Source: Corynebacterium sp.
GTDB lineage: Bacteria > Actinomycetota > Actinomycetes > Mycobacteriales > Mycobacteriaceae
Length of the DNA: 42,811 bases
NCBI RefSeq assembly: GCF_030535495.1
Contig: NZ_JAUNRW010000009.1
Coordinates: 1-42,811 of the forward strand
Reading direction: 5' to 3'
Part shown: piece by piece, positions 15,161 through 23,292 of the stretch
Position numbering within the stretch: position 1 is the stretch's first letter
Layout: the number at the start of each line of letters is the position of its first letter
Program-made: the position numbers and the translations under genes
The notes under the pieces: generated by a model
The model's input: the letters and a program-made list of their open reading frames with translations, nothing else
Told to the model about the DNA's origin: nothing
Database searches by the model: none

Positions 15161-15511
15161 ATGACTGAACAGGTGACCTACGACGGTTTCGGTGATGTCC
15201 TCGCGCGCGACGGACTCAGCCTCATGCTGTTCTGGTCCACCTCATGCGGCCCGTGCCTGCGTTTCCACCGGATCTACCGGGCCGTGGACGAGAAGTTCCC
15301 CGCCATCCCCTTCGGCGAGGCAGAGATTGAAATCCAACAGCGCCTGGTGAGAGATCTGCAGATCACCACCATCCCCGCACTGCTGGTCTATCGTGACGGC
15401 GAGCTCATCTACCGCGATCCCCCGTTTCATTCGCTTATCGACGCCCCACCCCTCCTCGCCTTCATGTACAGCGAGGAGGGGTTCACGGGGTTCGTCGAGA
15501 AGCTGCTTTAA
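15161..15511 (+). CDS. Thioredoxin-family protein
   Basis: A 116-residue thioredoxin fold, a cytosolic dithiol oxidoreductase. The active site is Cys29-Gly-Pro-Cys32 in FWSTSCGPCLRF, and the cis-proline loop TTIPALLVYRDGELIYRD is in the right place. It is slightly longer and more divergent after the cis-Pro than TrxA, so it is probably not the main thioredoxin. ATG 15161 is preferred; the in-frame ATG 15152 would add MVS and has no better upstream context. The last 4 bases overlap the stop of the convergent ABC ATPase gene. Confidence 0.87.
   Translation: MTEQVTYDGFGDVLARDGLSLMLFWSTSCGPCLRFHRIYRAVDEKFPAIPFGEAEIEIQQRLVRDLQITTIPALLVYRDGELIYRDPPFHSLIDAPPLLAFMYSEEGFTGFVEKLL
15433..15443 (+). repeat. 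GCTTATCGACG word, copy 6
   Basis: Encodes Leu-Ile-Asp near the end of the thioredoxin-family gene, only 476 bases from copy 7. Confidence 0.8.
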
Positions 15512-16299
15512 CCCAGGAACGCCTTGTCCGAGAGCGTGGCTCCCTTGATGTTGGCGAACTCCTGCAGCAGGTCACGAACGGTCAGCTTCGACTTCGTCTC
15601 GGCGTCGGCCTCGTAGACGATCTGCCCCTCGTGCATCATGATGAGGCGGTTGCCCAGGCGGATGGCCTGTTCCATGTTGTGGGTGACCATGAGGGTCGTC
15701 AGCCCACCCTCGGAGACGATGCGCTCGGTGAGACCGGTGACCAGCTCGGCCCGCTGGGGGTCGAGGGCGGCGGTGTGTTCGTCGAGAAGCATGATCCGGG
15801 GATTGGTGAACCCGGCCATGAGCAGCGACAGCGCCTGGCGCTGGCCACCGGAGAGGAGCCCCACCTTGGCGGAGAGTCGGTCCTCCAGACCCAGCTCGAG
15901 GGACTGGAGCTTATCGACGAACTCCTCCCGCCGCTTCTTCGTCAGGCCCCGTCCCAGACCACGTCCCTTGCCGCGCAGGAGCGCGAGCGAGAGGTTCTCC
16001 TCGATGGTGAGGTTGGGGGCGGTGCCTGCCAGGGGATCCTGGAAGACGCGGCCGACGAAGCGGGCGCGCTTGTGCTCGGGGAGTTTGTTGACCTTCTTGC
16101 CGTCGATGTGGACGGTGCCTTCGTCGACGAAGAGACGGCCGGCGACGGCGTTGAGCAGTGTCGACTTTCCGGCGCCGTTGGAGCCGATGACGGTGATGAA
16201 ATCGCCCTCGGCGAGAGTGAGATTCACCCCGTTGAGCGCGACGCGTTCATTGACGGTGCCCGGGAAGAAGGTCTTGGTGATGTTGTCGATCGTGAGCAT
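15508..16299 (-). CDS. ABC importer ATP-binding protein (TrpZ-like)
   Basis: A 263-residue ATPase that energises the permease encoded just before it. Walker A GSNGAGKS (about residue 40), Q-loop RVFQDPLAGT, signature LLSGGQRQALSL, Walker B RIMLLDEHTAALD and H-loop VTHNM are intact. Note His in the Walker B extension (DEH in place of DEP/DEA), which is common in this subfamily. Its ATG shares one base with the permease stop (TAATG), so the three genes 18187-15508 form a tight SBP-permease-ATPase operon. Start 16299 was chosen by this coupling and by the MLTIDNITKTF family N-terminus. It ends tail-to-tail with the thioredoxin gene (4-base overlap). Confidence 0.9.
   Translation of the reverse strand: MLTIDNITKTFFPGTVNERVALNGVNLTLAEGDFITVIGSNGAGKSTLLNAVAGRLFVDEGTVHIDGKKVNKLPEHKRARFVGRVFQDPLAGTAPNLTIEENLSLALLRGKGRGLGRGLTKKRREEFVDKLQSLELGLEDRLSAKVGLLSGGQRQALSLLMAGFTNPRIMLLDEHTAALDPQRAELVTGLTERIVSEGGLTTLMVTHNMEQAIRLGNRLIMMHEGQIVYEADAETKSKLTVRDLLQEFANIKGATLSDKAFLG
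15909..15919 (+). repeat. GCTTATCGACG word, copy 7
   Basis: Read in the ABC ATPase gene on minus as GTC GAT AAG (Val-Asp-Lys), a different frame from copy 6. Confidence 0.8.
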
Positions 16300-17198
16300 T
16301 AGGCCACCTTCGCGCCGGCCGCCGCAGCCGACGGCTTCCTGTTGAAACGGGAGGACAGACCCTTCCACCGCGGCACAAGCAGGGCCACGATGACCAGCAG
16401 AGCGGTGATCAGCTTCATGTCGTTGGGGTCGAGGCCGACCTGCAGCGCCAGGAAGATGATGATGCGGTAGAGCACCGCACCGACGACGACGGCCAGCACC
16501 GCCACCCACAGGAAGCGCTGCCCGAAGATCGCCTGCCCCATGATGACGGAGGCCAGGCCCACGAGAATGAGGCCGATACCCATGGAGATGTCGGCGAAGC
16601 CCTGGTACTGGCCGACGAGTGCACCGCACATGCCGACGAAACCGTTGGACAACGCCAGGGTGAGTGTCTTGGTGTAGTCGGTGGACACACCGAAGGAGGT
16701 GATCATCGGGCCGTTGTCGCCCGTGGCACGGATGGACAGGCCGAGATCGGTGGTGAGGAACCAGACCACGACCAGTCCGAGCAGGGCGACGACGCCGAGG
16801 AGAATCCCGGCGCCGACCCAGGTTCCCAGGAGACCACCCTCACGCAGCGGCGTGAACACGGTCTCCTGGCGCAGCATGGGGATGTTCGCGCCCCCCATGA
16901 TGCGCAGGTTGATCGACCAGAGGGCGATCATGGTGAGAATACCCGCGAGGAGGCCGTCGATTCGGCCCTTCGTGTGGAGCAGTCCGGTGATGACACCGGC
17001 GAGGAAGCCGGTGAGAAATCCGGCGAGCGTCGCCAGCAGCGGGGGCCATCCGTTGAGGATGCCCACCGCCGCCGTCGCGGCGCCCGTGGTGAAGCTGCCG
17101 TCGACCGTCAGATCGGGGAAGTTGAGGACCCGGAACGTCAGGAAGACACCGAGGGCCATCACCCCGTATATGAGGCCGACCTCGACGGCGCCGATCAT
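16299..17198 (-). CDS. ABC importer permease (TrpY-like)
   Basis: A 299-residue polytopic membrane protein with about eight hydrophobic segments, starting at the extreme N-terminus (GAVEVGLIYGVMALGVFL). The TVDGSFTTGAATAA region early in the chain is characteristic of permeases paired with PF04392-type binding proteins; related systems in firmicutes are annotated for tryptophan/tyrosine uptake. It ends with a short basic cytoplasmic tail. The start overlaps the binding-protein stop by 4 bases. The substrate for this corynebacterial system cannot be assigned from sequence. Confidence 0.88.
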   Translation of the reverse strand: MIGAVEVGLIYGVMALGVFLTFRVLNFPDLTVDGSFTTGAATAAVGILNGWPPLLATLAGFLTGFLAGVITGLLHTKGRIDGLLAGILTMIALWSINLRIMGGANIPMLRQETVFTPLREGGLLGTWVGAGILLGVVALLGLVVVWFLTTDLGLSIRATGDNGPMITSFGVSTDYTKTLTLALSNGFVGMCGALVGQYQGFADISMGIGLILVGLASVIMGQAIFGQRFLWVAVLAVVVGAVLYRIIIFLALQVGLDPNDMKLITALLVIVALLVPRWKGLSSRFNRKPSAAAAGAKVA

Positions 17199-18187
17199 AC
17201 GGTCTCGGCCTCGTCCATGATCTCCTGCGGGATGGTGACGCCCTGACGCTCAGCGGCCTCTTCGTTGATGACGTAGGTGTACTCGGTGGCGGTCTCGACA
17301 GCGGTCTCGGCGGCATCCTCGCCGTCACGCAGGATGCGCAGCGCCATCTCGCCGGTCTGGCGACCCAGCTCGTGGTAGTCGATGCCCAGGGTGGCCACGG
17401 CGCCGCCCTCGACGGTGCCGGACTCGGCGGCGATCACCGGGATCTGCTTCTGCTCGGCGACCTGCACCAGGGAGGCGATACCGGAGACGACCATGTTGTC
17501 GGTCGGGACGTAGATGACATCGACATCACCCAGGGCCTCGACGGCCTGCTGGATGTCGTTGGCGGTGGTCACGGTCTGGGTCTTGACCTCGAGGCCACGC
17601 GGCTCGGCAGCCTCGGTGACCTGGTCGACCTGGACCTGGGAGTTAATCTCACCGGAGGCGTAGACGATGCCGATGGACTCAGCATCCGGCACGAGCTCCT
17701 CGAGCAGGTTGAGCTGCTCCTCGATCGGGGCGACGTCGGAGGTACCGGTGACGTTGCCGCCCGGGGCCTCGAGGGAGTCGACGAGCTCGGCCGAGACCGG
17801 ATCGGTGACGGCGGTGAACAGGACCGGGATGTCGGTGATGTTCTGGGCGGTGGCCTGGGCGGCCGGGGTCGCCACGGCGAGCACCATGTCGAGGTCGTTG
17901 CCGGCGAACTGCTGGGCGATGGTCAGGGCGGTGGCCTGCTCACCGTTGGCGTTCTGCTCGTCGTAGGTGACCTCGACACCGGCGTCGGCGAGTGCCTCCT
18001 TGAAGCCGGCGGTGGCCGCATCGAGGGCCGGGTGCTGGACGAGCTGGTTGATGCCGATGGAGTAGGACTCCCCACCGTCGGCGGCAGCGGTGGTGGTGCC
18101 CGGCTCCGACTCGGAGTCAGAGGTGCAGGCGGAGAGGAAAAGTGCGGCGGCCGCGAAGCCGGCCACGACCTTGGTGCGTGAGAACAT
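17195..18187 (-). CDS. ABC importer substrate-binding lipoprotein (PF04392 family, TrpX-like)
   Basis: A 330-residue lipoprotein. The signal peptide FSRTKVVAGFAAAALFLSAC ends in lipobox LSAC (Cys22), followed by a Ser/Glu/Thr linker. The mature part has the periplasmic-binding fold typical of PF04392: YSIGINQLVQHPALDAA, PVLFTAVTDPVSAEL, GNVTGTSD, IGIVYASGEINSQ and DVIYVPTDNMVVS. Members bind aromatic amino acids or other small ligands. ATG 18187 was chosen because the signal peptide begins there and GGAAGGA lies nine bases upstream; longer readings from the upstream GTG add an implausible basic stretch. It is the first gene of the importer operon and has a structured promoter region. Confidence 0.9.
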   Translation of the reverse strand: MFSRTKVVAGFAAAALFLSACTSDSESEPGTTTAAADGGESYSIGINQLVQHPALDAATAGFKEALADAGVEVTYDEQNANGEQATALTIAQQFAGNDLDMVLAVATPAAQATAQNITDIPVLFTAVTDPVSAELVDSLEAPGGNVTGTSDVAPIEEQLNLLEELVPDAESIGIVYASGEINSQVQVDQVTEAAEPRGLEVKTQTVTTANDIQQAVEALGDVDVIYVPTDNMVVSGIASLVQVAEQKQIPVIAAESGTVEGGAVATLGIDYHELGRQTGEMALRILRDGEDAAETAVETATEYTYVINEEAAERQGVTIPQEIMDEAETV

Positions 18188-18205
18188 GGGGGTTCCTTCC
18201 AGGGG

Positions 18206-18259
18206 CCAAGTGTGACGTGTTACGGAGATTAATCTACTTGTCCCAGCAGTCACACGTGG
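18206..18259. promoter_or_regulatory. Promoter of the ABC importer operon framed by a long inverted repeat
   Basis: On minus, -35 TGTGAC (18254-18249), 17-bp spacer, -10 TAATCT (18231-18226), giving a start near 18219 and a leader of about 31 bases. Two 11-base arms, CCAAGTGTGAC (18206-18216) and GTCACACGTGG (18249-18259), are inverted copies with 10 of 11 matches, 32 bases apart. They frame the promoter, and a perfect palindrome AGATTAATCT (18226-18235) covers the -10. The layout suits repression; the regulator is unknown. Confidence 0.5.
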
Positions 18260-18272
18260 CATTACCCTCCGA

Positions 18273-19304
18273 TCAGCCCCCGAACACCTCCGTTCCGGGG
18301 CTGGGCTCGCCCGGTTCCGTCGTCGGCGGGGGCAGTGGTTCACGCACGGTGAGACATCCCGGCTCGATGGTCACCGTGAAAGCGGTGACCTCCCCCACCT
18401 CATCACCGTCCACCTCGAACACCTCCGGCTTCTCCAGGCTCACCTCGAGGCGGGTGCCCGTCGAGTAGCGCAGCTCATCGATGTCGCTGCCACCGGTGAC
18501 CTGTTCATCGCGGCGCCGCAGGCGGTTGACCACCTTCCGCCCCATCAGCGTGGCCAGGCGGGCGACGATGAGCCCCCATCCGGCCAGCCCCTTGGGGCGC
18601 AGCGCGACGATGTCGAAGTGACCGTCGTTGGCGGTGGCGTCGGGAAGCAGCGGAACGCTTGCGATGAGATCACCGCAGTTGCCCACGATGAGGGAGTGGA
18701 CCCGGGTGCGCCGGGCCGGTGCATCGTCGAGCCGCCAGGTCACGCGCAGTCGACGACCCCCGGTCAGCGACTTGGCGATGGCCACCCCGTAGGCGAGGAA
18801 GCCGATCCGCTTCTTCAGGTCATCGTCGGTGTGGGCGATCATCTGGGCGTCGATGCCCACCCCGGCCATGACGACGAAGTCGATCTCCTCGGACTCTCCG
18901 TTCGGGAGGGCGAGCAGGGCGGTACAGACGTCGATCGTGGTGTCCCGGCCACTGAACGCGGTGTCGATGGCTTCAGGAACATCCAGCGGCAACGAGAGAT
19001 TGCGGGCCAGGAGGTTTCCGGTGCCCACGGGGATGATCGCCAGCGACGTCTCCGTCCCCCGCAGGGCCGCCGCGACCGCGCGCACGGTGCCGTCCCCGCC
19101 CGCCGCGATGACCATGTCACAACCCTGCTCCGCCGCCTCCTGTGCCGGGGCGAAGCCGGGGTCCTCCACGGTGGTCTCCCAGAACTCCGGCGCAGCCCAG
19201 CCGTGACGACGAGCAGCGGCGGTGACCTGCTGCTTCATGTCCTCCGGATCACCCTTGACGGGGTTGAACACCACCGCCACTCGACGAGATGTAGTGCCAT
19301 TCAT
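18273..19304 (-). CDS. Diacylglycerol kinase-like lipid kinase (DAGK catalytic domain)
   Basis: A 343-residue enzyme of the diacylglycerol/sphingosine kinase fold. Nucleotide-binding GGDGTVRAVAAAL (about residues 70-82) and PVGTGNLLARNL (about 98-109) are diagnostic, and VMAGVGIDAQMI is the second conserved glycine-rich segment. It probably phosphorylates a lipid at the inner membrane face, for example diacylglycerol recycling to phosphatidate. The last 25 residues are Pro/Gly/Glu-rich. ATG 19304 is preferred: a TAGCGT element ends 7 bases before it and includes the stop codon of the preceding esterase gene, so this gene may have its own leaderless promoter within the exporter-esterase operon. 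Confidence 0.88.
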   Translation of the reverse strand: MNGTTSRRVAVVFNPVKGDPEDMKQQVTAAARRHGWAAPEFWETTVEDPGFAPAQEAAEQGCDMVIAAGGDGTVRAVAAALRGTETSLAIIPVGTGNLLARNLSLPLDVPEAIDTAFSGRDTTIDVCTALLALPNGESEEIDFVVMAGVGIDAQMIAHTDDDLKKRIGFLAYGVAIAKSLTGGRRLRVTWRLDDAPARRTRVHSLIVGNCGDLIASVPLLPDATANDGHFDIVALRPKGLAGWGLIVARLATLMGRKVVNRLRRRDEQVTGGSDIDELRYSTGTRLEVSLEKPEVFEVDGDEVGEVTAFTVTIEPGCLTVREPLPPPTTEPGEPSPGTEVFGG

Positions 19305-19311
19305 ACGCTTT

Positions 19312-19317
19312 ACGCTA
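19312..19317 (-). promoter_or_regulatory. Candidate -10 element (TAGCGT) overlapping the esterase stop codon
   Basis: TAGCGT on the minus strand begins with the TAG stop of the esterase gene and ends 7 bases before the lipid-kinase ATG; no ribosome binding site is seen. Inference from spacing. Confidence 0.35.
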
Positions 19318-20124
19318 CACGCCGAAGAAGGTCCGGATCTCGCTGGTCGCCACCTTCGGCCACTCGTGGGCGCCACCGCCGACCCTCACGTGCATCAGAG
19401 GCAGCGTGCATCCGCGCCAGTGCATGACGACGACGTCCTGGCTGCGGCGGCTGAAGGTGGGCGCCTCGCAGCCGTTGTCCTCCGCGACCCTGTCCAGGAC
19501 GTCGAGCACCGACTCGTAGCGTTTCTCGTGGCGGGTTCCACCGTGGTAGCTGATGGTGCGGTCGTCGGTGCCGTGGATGTCCAGCCGTGCCACCGGGGCG
19601 CGACTGCAGGAGGCGTGGACGTCCTCGTAGTAGGCGGCACTCACCGGCGCCACCGCCTGAAAGGTGTCGGGAAGCTGGCAGGCGAGATAGGCGACGAAGC
19701 CACCTCCGTTGGAGAACCCCGTCGCGAACACCCGGTCGCGGTCGATCGGATACTCCTCGTCGAGGTAGGCCAGCAGTGTCCGCACGAACCCGAGGTCCTC
19801 TTCACCGCTGGTGGAGGCATACGGTGCGGGAGCCCAGGCCCGGTTCACCCCGTCGGGATAGACCACGATGGCAGAGGCCGCACTGAGCTCGGTGGTCTGC
19901 TCCATGGACTCAGCATTCAAGCCCCAGCCGTGGAAGGCGAACACCACCGGCCACCGGGTCCCGTGGTGGAACCCGGCCGGGGTGGAGATCCGGGCACTGC
20001 GGTCGCCGAAGCTCACCGTCTTAGTATTCTGCCCGACGTTGAGGCGCGGGATCGGTGGCGTCTCCTGTGCCGGTACGGTGCAGGAGGCCAGGAGCAGAGC
20101 CAGCACAATGATGAGAATTCTCAT
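19315..20124 (-). CDS. Secreted lipoprotein esterase (CE1/PHB-depolymerase-like, LpqC-type)
   Basis: A 269-residue predicted lipoprotein: RILIIVLALLLASC ends in lipobox LASC (about Cys15). The alpha/beta hydrolase resembles feruloyl esterases and PHB depolymerases: oxyanion FAFHGWG, nucleophile GFSNGGG, acid HGTDDRT and catalytic His in GGGAHEWP. It would hydrolyse an ester outside the membrane. Its ATG overlaps the stop of the ABC exporter subunit gene (ATGA), so exporter and esterase are made together, which suggests that the exported compound or its carrier is an ester. That link is inference; the substrate is unknown. Confidence 0.87.
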   Translation of the reverse strand: MRILIIVLALLLASCTVPAQETPPIPRLNVGQNTKTVSFGDRSARISTPAGFHHGTRWPVVFAFHGWGLNAESMEQTTELSAASAIVVYPDGVNRAWAPAPYASTSGEEDLGFVRTLLAYLDEEYPIDRDRVFATGFSNGGGFVAYLACQLPDTFQAVAPVSAAYYEDVHASCSRAPVARLDIHGTDDRTISYHGGTRHEKRYESVLDVLDRVAEDNGCEAPTFSRRSQDVVVMHWRGCTLPLMHVRVGGGAHEWPKVATSEIRTFFGV

Positions 20125-21857
20125 TCCCGCCCCCGCGACCACGCCGCCCACAGGTCGGTGTAGCGCCCACCACGTTCGACCAGCTCGGCGTGGGTTCCGC
20201 ACTCCACCACCTCACCGGCCTCCATGACCAGCACCTGGTCCGCGAGTGCCGCCTGGTCGAGACGGTGCGCCACCACCAGCGCCGCCCGATCGCGGGTGAC
20301 CACCTCGGCGGCGGCCTCCAGATCACCGGCGCCCGCGGAACCGGACTCCGCGGTCGCCTCGTCCATGACGACCACCGCCGGGTCGAGCAGCAGGATGCGC
20401 GCCAGGGCGAGCTGCTGCGCCTCGACGGGGTCGAGCTGATGCCCCCGCGCCCCGATCTCGGTGTCCAGGCCGTCGGCCAGGTGTGCGTACCAGTGGGCGT
20501 GGACCTGCTCGAGCGCGGCGAGAAGTTCCTCGTCGGTGGCGTCCGGACGGGCCAGGGTGAGATCCTCGCGGAGGGTTCCCGAGAAGACGTGGACGTCCTG
20601 GGAGATCATCGCCAGCCGCGCCACGCGCTCGGCGTCGGACAGCGAGGAGACCTCGACGTCGTCGACACGCACGGATCCCTCGTCCGGGATACGCAGGCCG
20701 GCGAGCAGGGCGGCGACCGTGGTCTTGCCGGCGCCGGAGGCCCCCACCAGTGCCACGGTCTGACCGGGGCGGATGCGCAGGGAGACGTCCCGGACGGCCC
20801 AGGTACCGCCGTAGGAGAAGCTCACGCCGTCCATGACCACCTCGCCCTCCGGGGCCCGGGCGCCGGAATCGGCCACCGGGGCCGGTGGATCGACGACGAC
20901 GCCGACGATGCGGGTGAGGGAGGCGTATCCGGACTGCACCGTGTCCAGCACGCGCATGAACATCATGAGCGGGCCGCGCAGACGGATGAGCATGAGCATG
21001 GCCGCGGTGACAGCTCCGATGCTCAGGTCCCCGTCAGTGACCGCCATCCAGCCGACGATGAGTCCTCCGGCCAGGATGAGGAACTCACCGACAGACATCC
21101 ACACCTGGAGCACGATCATGGTCAGACGCGCCGAGAAACCGTGGTCGACCACGGCCTGCGAGGTGAGACGGATGCGCTCGTGCATCTCCGCCTCCATGCG
21201 GTAGGCGCGCACCGTGGCCTGCCCGTGGATGGCCTCGAGCAGTTTGCGGGCGCGATCTGCCATCGAGGCCCGCTCGGCGGCGTACCGTCCCGGCGCCACC
21301 GCGAGATAGCGGCGCGAGGCGAGCCAGTACAGCGGCGCCACCAGCACGAGCACCAGGAGGAAACGCCAGTTGAGGGTCACCAACGCCACCGAGGTCGCGA
21401 GGATGGTGAACACCGAGCTCGACAGGATCGGCACCGTCTCCGTCACCGCCGACGACAACACCGCGACGTCATCGGTGGAACGCGAGACCAGGTCGCCGGT
21501 TCCGGCATCCTCCACGCGGTGCACGGGCAGCCCGAGTGCCGTCCCCACCATCTCCTCACGCAGGTGCGCGATGACACGCTCGCTGAGACGGGAGACGTAG
21601 AAGAATCCGGCGGCGCTGAGTCCCGCGCCCGCCACCGCAGCGGCCACCAGCCACCCGACCGCCGACCACAGGTTGTCCCCCGCGATGACGATGTCGACGA
21701 TCCGCCCCAACTGCCACGGCACCGCGACCGTGGCGGCCGCACCGAGGCTGAGCAGGGCCAGGGCCAGCAGACCCTGGCGGCGCGCGCCGGGGACTCGGGC
21801 GATCTGGCGGGCCACCTCCCGGCGCACCTGACGCAGATCAGCGAGCGGGAACCTCAT
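20121..21857 (-). CDS. ABC exporter half-transporter with intact Walker motifs but degenerate signature
   Basis: A 578-residue half-transporter: six-helix transmembrane domain (about residues 25-310) and nucleotide-binding domain (about 338-578). Walker A GASGAGKT (372-379), Q-loop MISQD, Walker B VVVMDEAT (Asp499, Glu500) and H-loop AHRL (His531) are intact. The signature LSGGQ is replaced by LDPVE (475-479), and the D-loop is also atypical (ESGSAG). Such a subunit can bind ATP but needs the signature of a partner. The partner gene lies directly upstream with a 4-base overlap and has an intact LSGGQ. The substrate is not evident. Confidence 0.92.
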   Translation of the reverse strand: MRFPLADLRQVRREVARQIARVPGARRQGLLALALLSLGAAATVAVPWQLGRIVDIVIAGDNLWSAVGWLVAAAVAGAGLSAAGFFYVSRLSERVIAHLREEMVGTALGLPVHRVEDAGTGDLVSRSTDDVAVLSSAVTETVPILSSSVFTILATSVALVTLNWRFLLVLVLVAPLYWLASRRYLAVAPGRYAAERASMADRARKLLEAIHGQATVRAYRMEAEMHERIRLTSQAVVDHGFSARLTMIVLQVWMSVGEFLILAGGLIVGWMAVTDGDLSIGAVTAAMLMLIRLRGPLMMFMRVLDTVQSGYASLTRIVGVVVDPPAPVADSGARAPEGEVVMDGVSFSYGGTWAVRDVSLRIRPGQTVALVGASGAGKTTVAALLAGLRIPDEGSVRVDDVEVSSLSDAERVARLAMISQDVHVFSGTLREDLTLARPDATDEELLAALEQVHAHWYAHLADGLDTEIGARGHQLDPVEAQQLALARILLLDPAVVVMDEATAESGSAGAGDLEAAAEVVTRDRAALVVAHRLDQAALADQVLVMEAGEVVECGTHAELVERGGRYTDLWAAWSRGRE

Positions 21858-23278
21858 GCGACCACCACCCTGTCGGCCACGGCCTTCCAGGCGGGGGCAT
21901 CGGTGTAGACCACCGTCGGTCGACCGCGGCGGGCGGCGGCGACGCGTTCGCTGATGCGCACCTCCGTCACCGAGTCCACCGCGGTGGTGGGATCCTGCAG
22001 GATGAGGATCTCCGGGTCAGCGGCGATCGCACGGGCCAACGCCACGCGCTGCCGTTGGCCACCGGAGAGATTGCGGCCGTTCTCCCCCACCTCGCGCTCC
22101 GGGCCGCCCGGGATGTCCTCCACCGCGGCCACCTCGAGGGCCCGGCGGGCGCGCACCGGATCCGGGTGCACGTTGTCCAGGACCGAGCCGTCGAAAAGAT
22201 CGGCGGCGTGCGGGGCCAGCACCACCCGGTCCCGGGGAGCGAGGATGAGATCCTCCGGGACCGGCCCGGTGACGACGGTGAGCCCGGCGGGGACATCGGG
22301 GACGTCCCGGTTGTCGTCGTCACGCAGGTAGGGTGCCCCGAGCACGGCCCGGATGCGGCGTCCGGAGGCCTGCGCCGCGGCCCAGCGGGAGGCGATGTTC
22401 TTGCCCAGCATGGTCATCGGCATGATGACGAACTGGGTCAGTCCGATCGCGGTGATGAGCTCCCCGATGCTCATCCGCCCGTTCATGGCCAACCACGCGG
22501 CGGCGACGGCGACGGCGATGACATAGAGGGCGCCGGTGGCGTCCGTCGTGGCATTGAGGCGGGCCTGCGCCGCGTTGGCGTCGACGGTGCGCTCGTAGGC
22601 TTCGTCGGAGACCCGCAGGTAGCGGCCACGGACGGTGTCCACGGCACCGAGGCCCTTGAGAATACGCAGGCCCTGGACCACATCCGTGGCGGTGGCAGCG
22701 GCCCGGGCCAGAGCGGCCTGCCGCTTGCCGGACCTACGCCGCAGCGGGCCGGCGGCCAGGAGGGCGATCCACACCAGCAGCGGCCCGCCGATGAGCACGG
22801 CGATACCCAGCGGCACGTTGATCGAGAGCATCATGATGCCCACATAGAGCACCGACGCGACCTCCGCGACGGGGAACACCGTCATGAACACCGCATCCGC
22901 CACGCGCTGCGTGTCCGAGGAGGCGATGGACAACAGCTCGCCCGGGGTTCGCCGTCGGCCACCGACACCACGGGGATCCTGGATGCGGTCGGTGACCTCC
23001 ATGCGCAGGTCGTGCCCGATGACGAGGATGGAACGGTTGAGCAGACGGCGGCCGAACCAGGACGCCACCATGCCCATGACGAAGGTGCCGGCGAGCACGC
23101 CTATCCAGAAGAACACCCGGTCCAGATCGTCGATCGCCCGGCCGATGATCACCGGTGACAGACCGTTGGACAGAAAGCTGATCGCCATGAAGATCCCCGC
23201 CGGGACCGTCCATCGCCAACGTGACAGGACGGTCTTGGGGAGCCAACGGGGATCGTCGGCGGCGGGAAGTCGAGCCAT
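21854..23278 (-). CDS. ABC exporter half-transporter with ATP site missing (no Walker A)
   Basis: A 474-residue half-transporter, about 100 residues shorter than its partner. The transmembrane domain (about residues 20-315) is complete. The nucleotide-binding domain is only about 145 residues: after TVVTGPVPEDL the Walker A segment is absent; the Q-loop Gln is His (LAPHAADLFDG); the Walker B Asp is Gln428 and the catalytic Glu is Asp429 (LILQDPTTAVD); the H-loop His is Asp460 (VVYTDAP). The signature NLSGGQRQRVALARA (403-417) is perfect. It can therefore only complete the ATP site of the partner. There is no frameshift: the frame is open and keeps normal codon usage. Similar Walker-less subunits may exist in other actinobacteria. 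Confidence 0.9.
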   Translation of the reverse strand: MARLPAADDPRWLPKTVLSRWRWTVPAGIFMAISFLSNGLSPVIIGRAIDDLDRVFFWIGVLAGTFVMGMVASWFGRRLLNRSILVIGHDLRMEVTDRIQDPRGVGGRRRTPGELLSIASSDTQRVADAVFMTVFPVAEVASVLYVGIMMLSINVPLGIAVLIGGPLLVWIALLAAGPLRRRSGKRQAALARAAATATDVVQGLRILKGLGAVDTVRGRYLRVSDEAYERTVDANAAQARLNATTDATGALYVIAVAVAAAWLAMNGRMSIGELITAIGLTQFVIMPMTMLGKNIASRWAAAQASGRRIRAVLGAPYLRDDDNRDVPDVPAGLTVVTGPVPEDLILAPRDRVVLAPHAADLFDGSVLDNVHPDPVRARRALEVAAVEDIPGGPEREVGENGRNLSGGQRQRVALARAIAADPEILILQDPTTAVDSVTEVRISERVAAARRGRPTVVYTDAPAWKAVADRVVVA

Positions 23279-23285
23279 GATCGGC

Positions 23286-23292
23286 TATCTTA
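23286..23292. promoter_or_regulatory. Overlapping face-to-face -10 elements in a 20-bp divergent gap
   Basis: TATCTT on plus (23286-23291) ends 7 bases before GTG 23299 of the methyltransferase; TAAGAT on minus (23292-23287) ends 8 bases before ATG 23278 of the ABC exporter. The two hexamers share five base pairs. No ribosome binding sites are present, so both mRNAs would be leaderless, and RNA polymerase could occupy only one direction at a time. Inference. Confidence 0.5.

Noticed and set aside
20190..21908. A 572-residue open frame on plus, antisense to the ABC exporter gene
   Set aside because: Composition is His/Gly/Arg-rich with no domain, and the minus-strand ABC protein is clear.
21854..22330. 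A frameshift or sequencing error explaining the missing Walker A in the ABC exporter subunit
   Set aside because: The frame stays open with normal codon usage, other frames show no P-loop, and the loss matches the degenerate signature in the partner.
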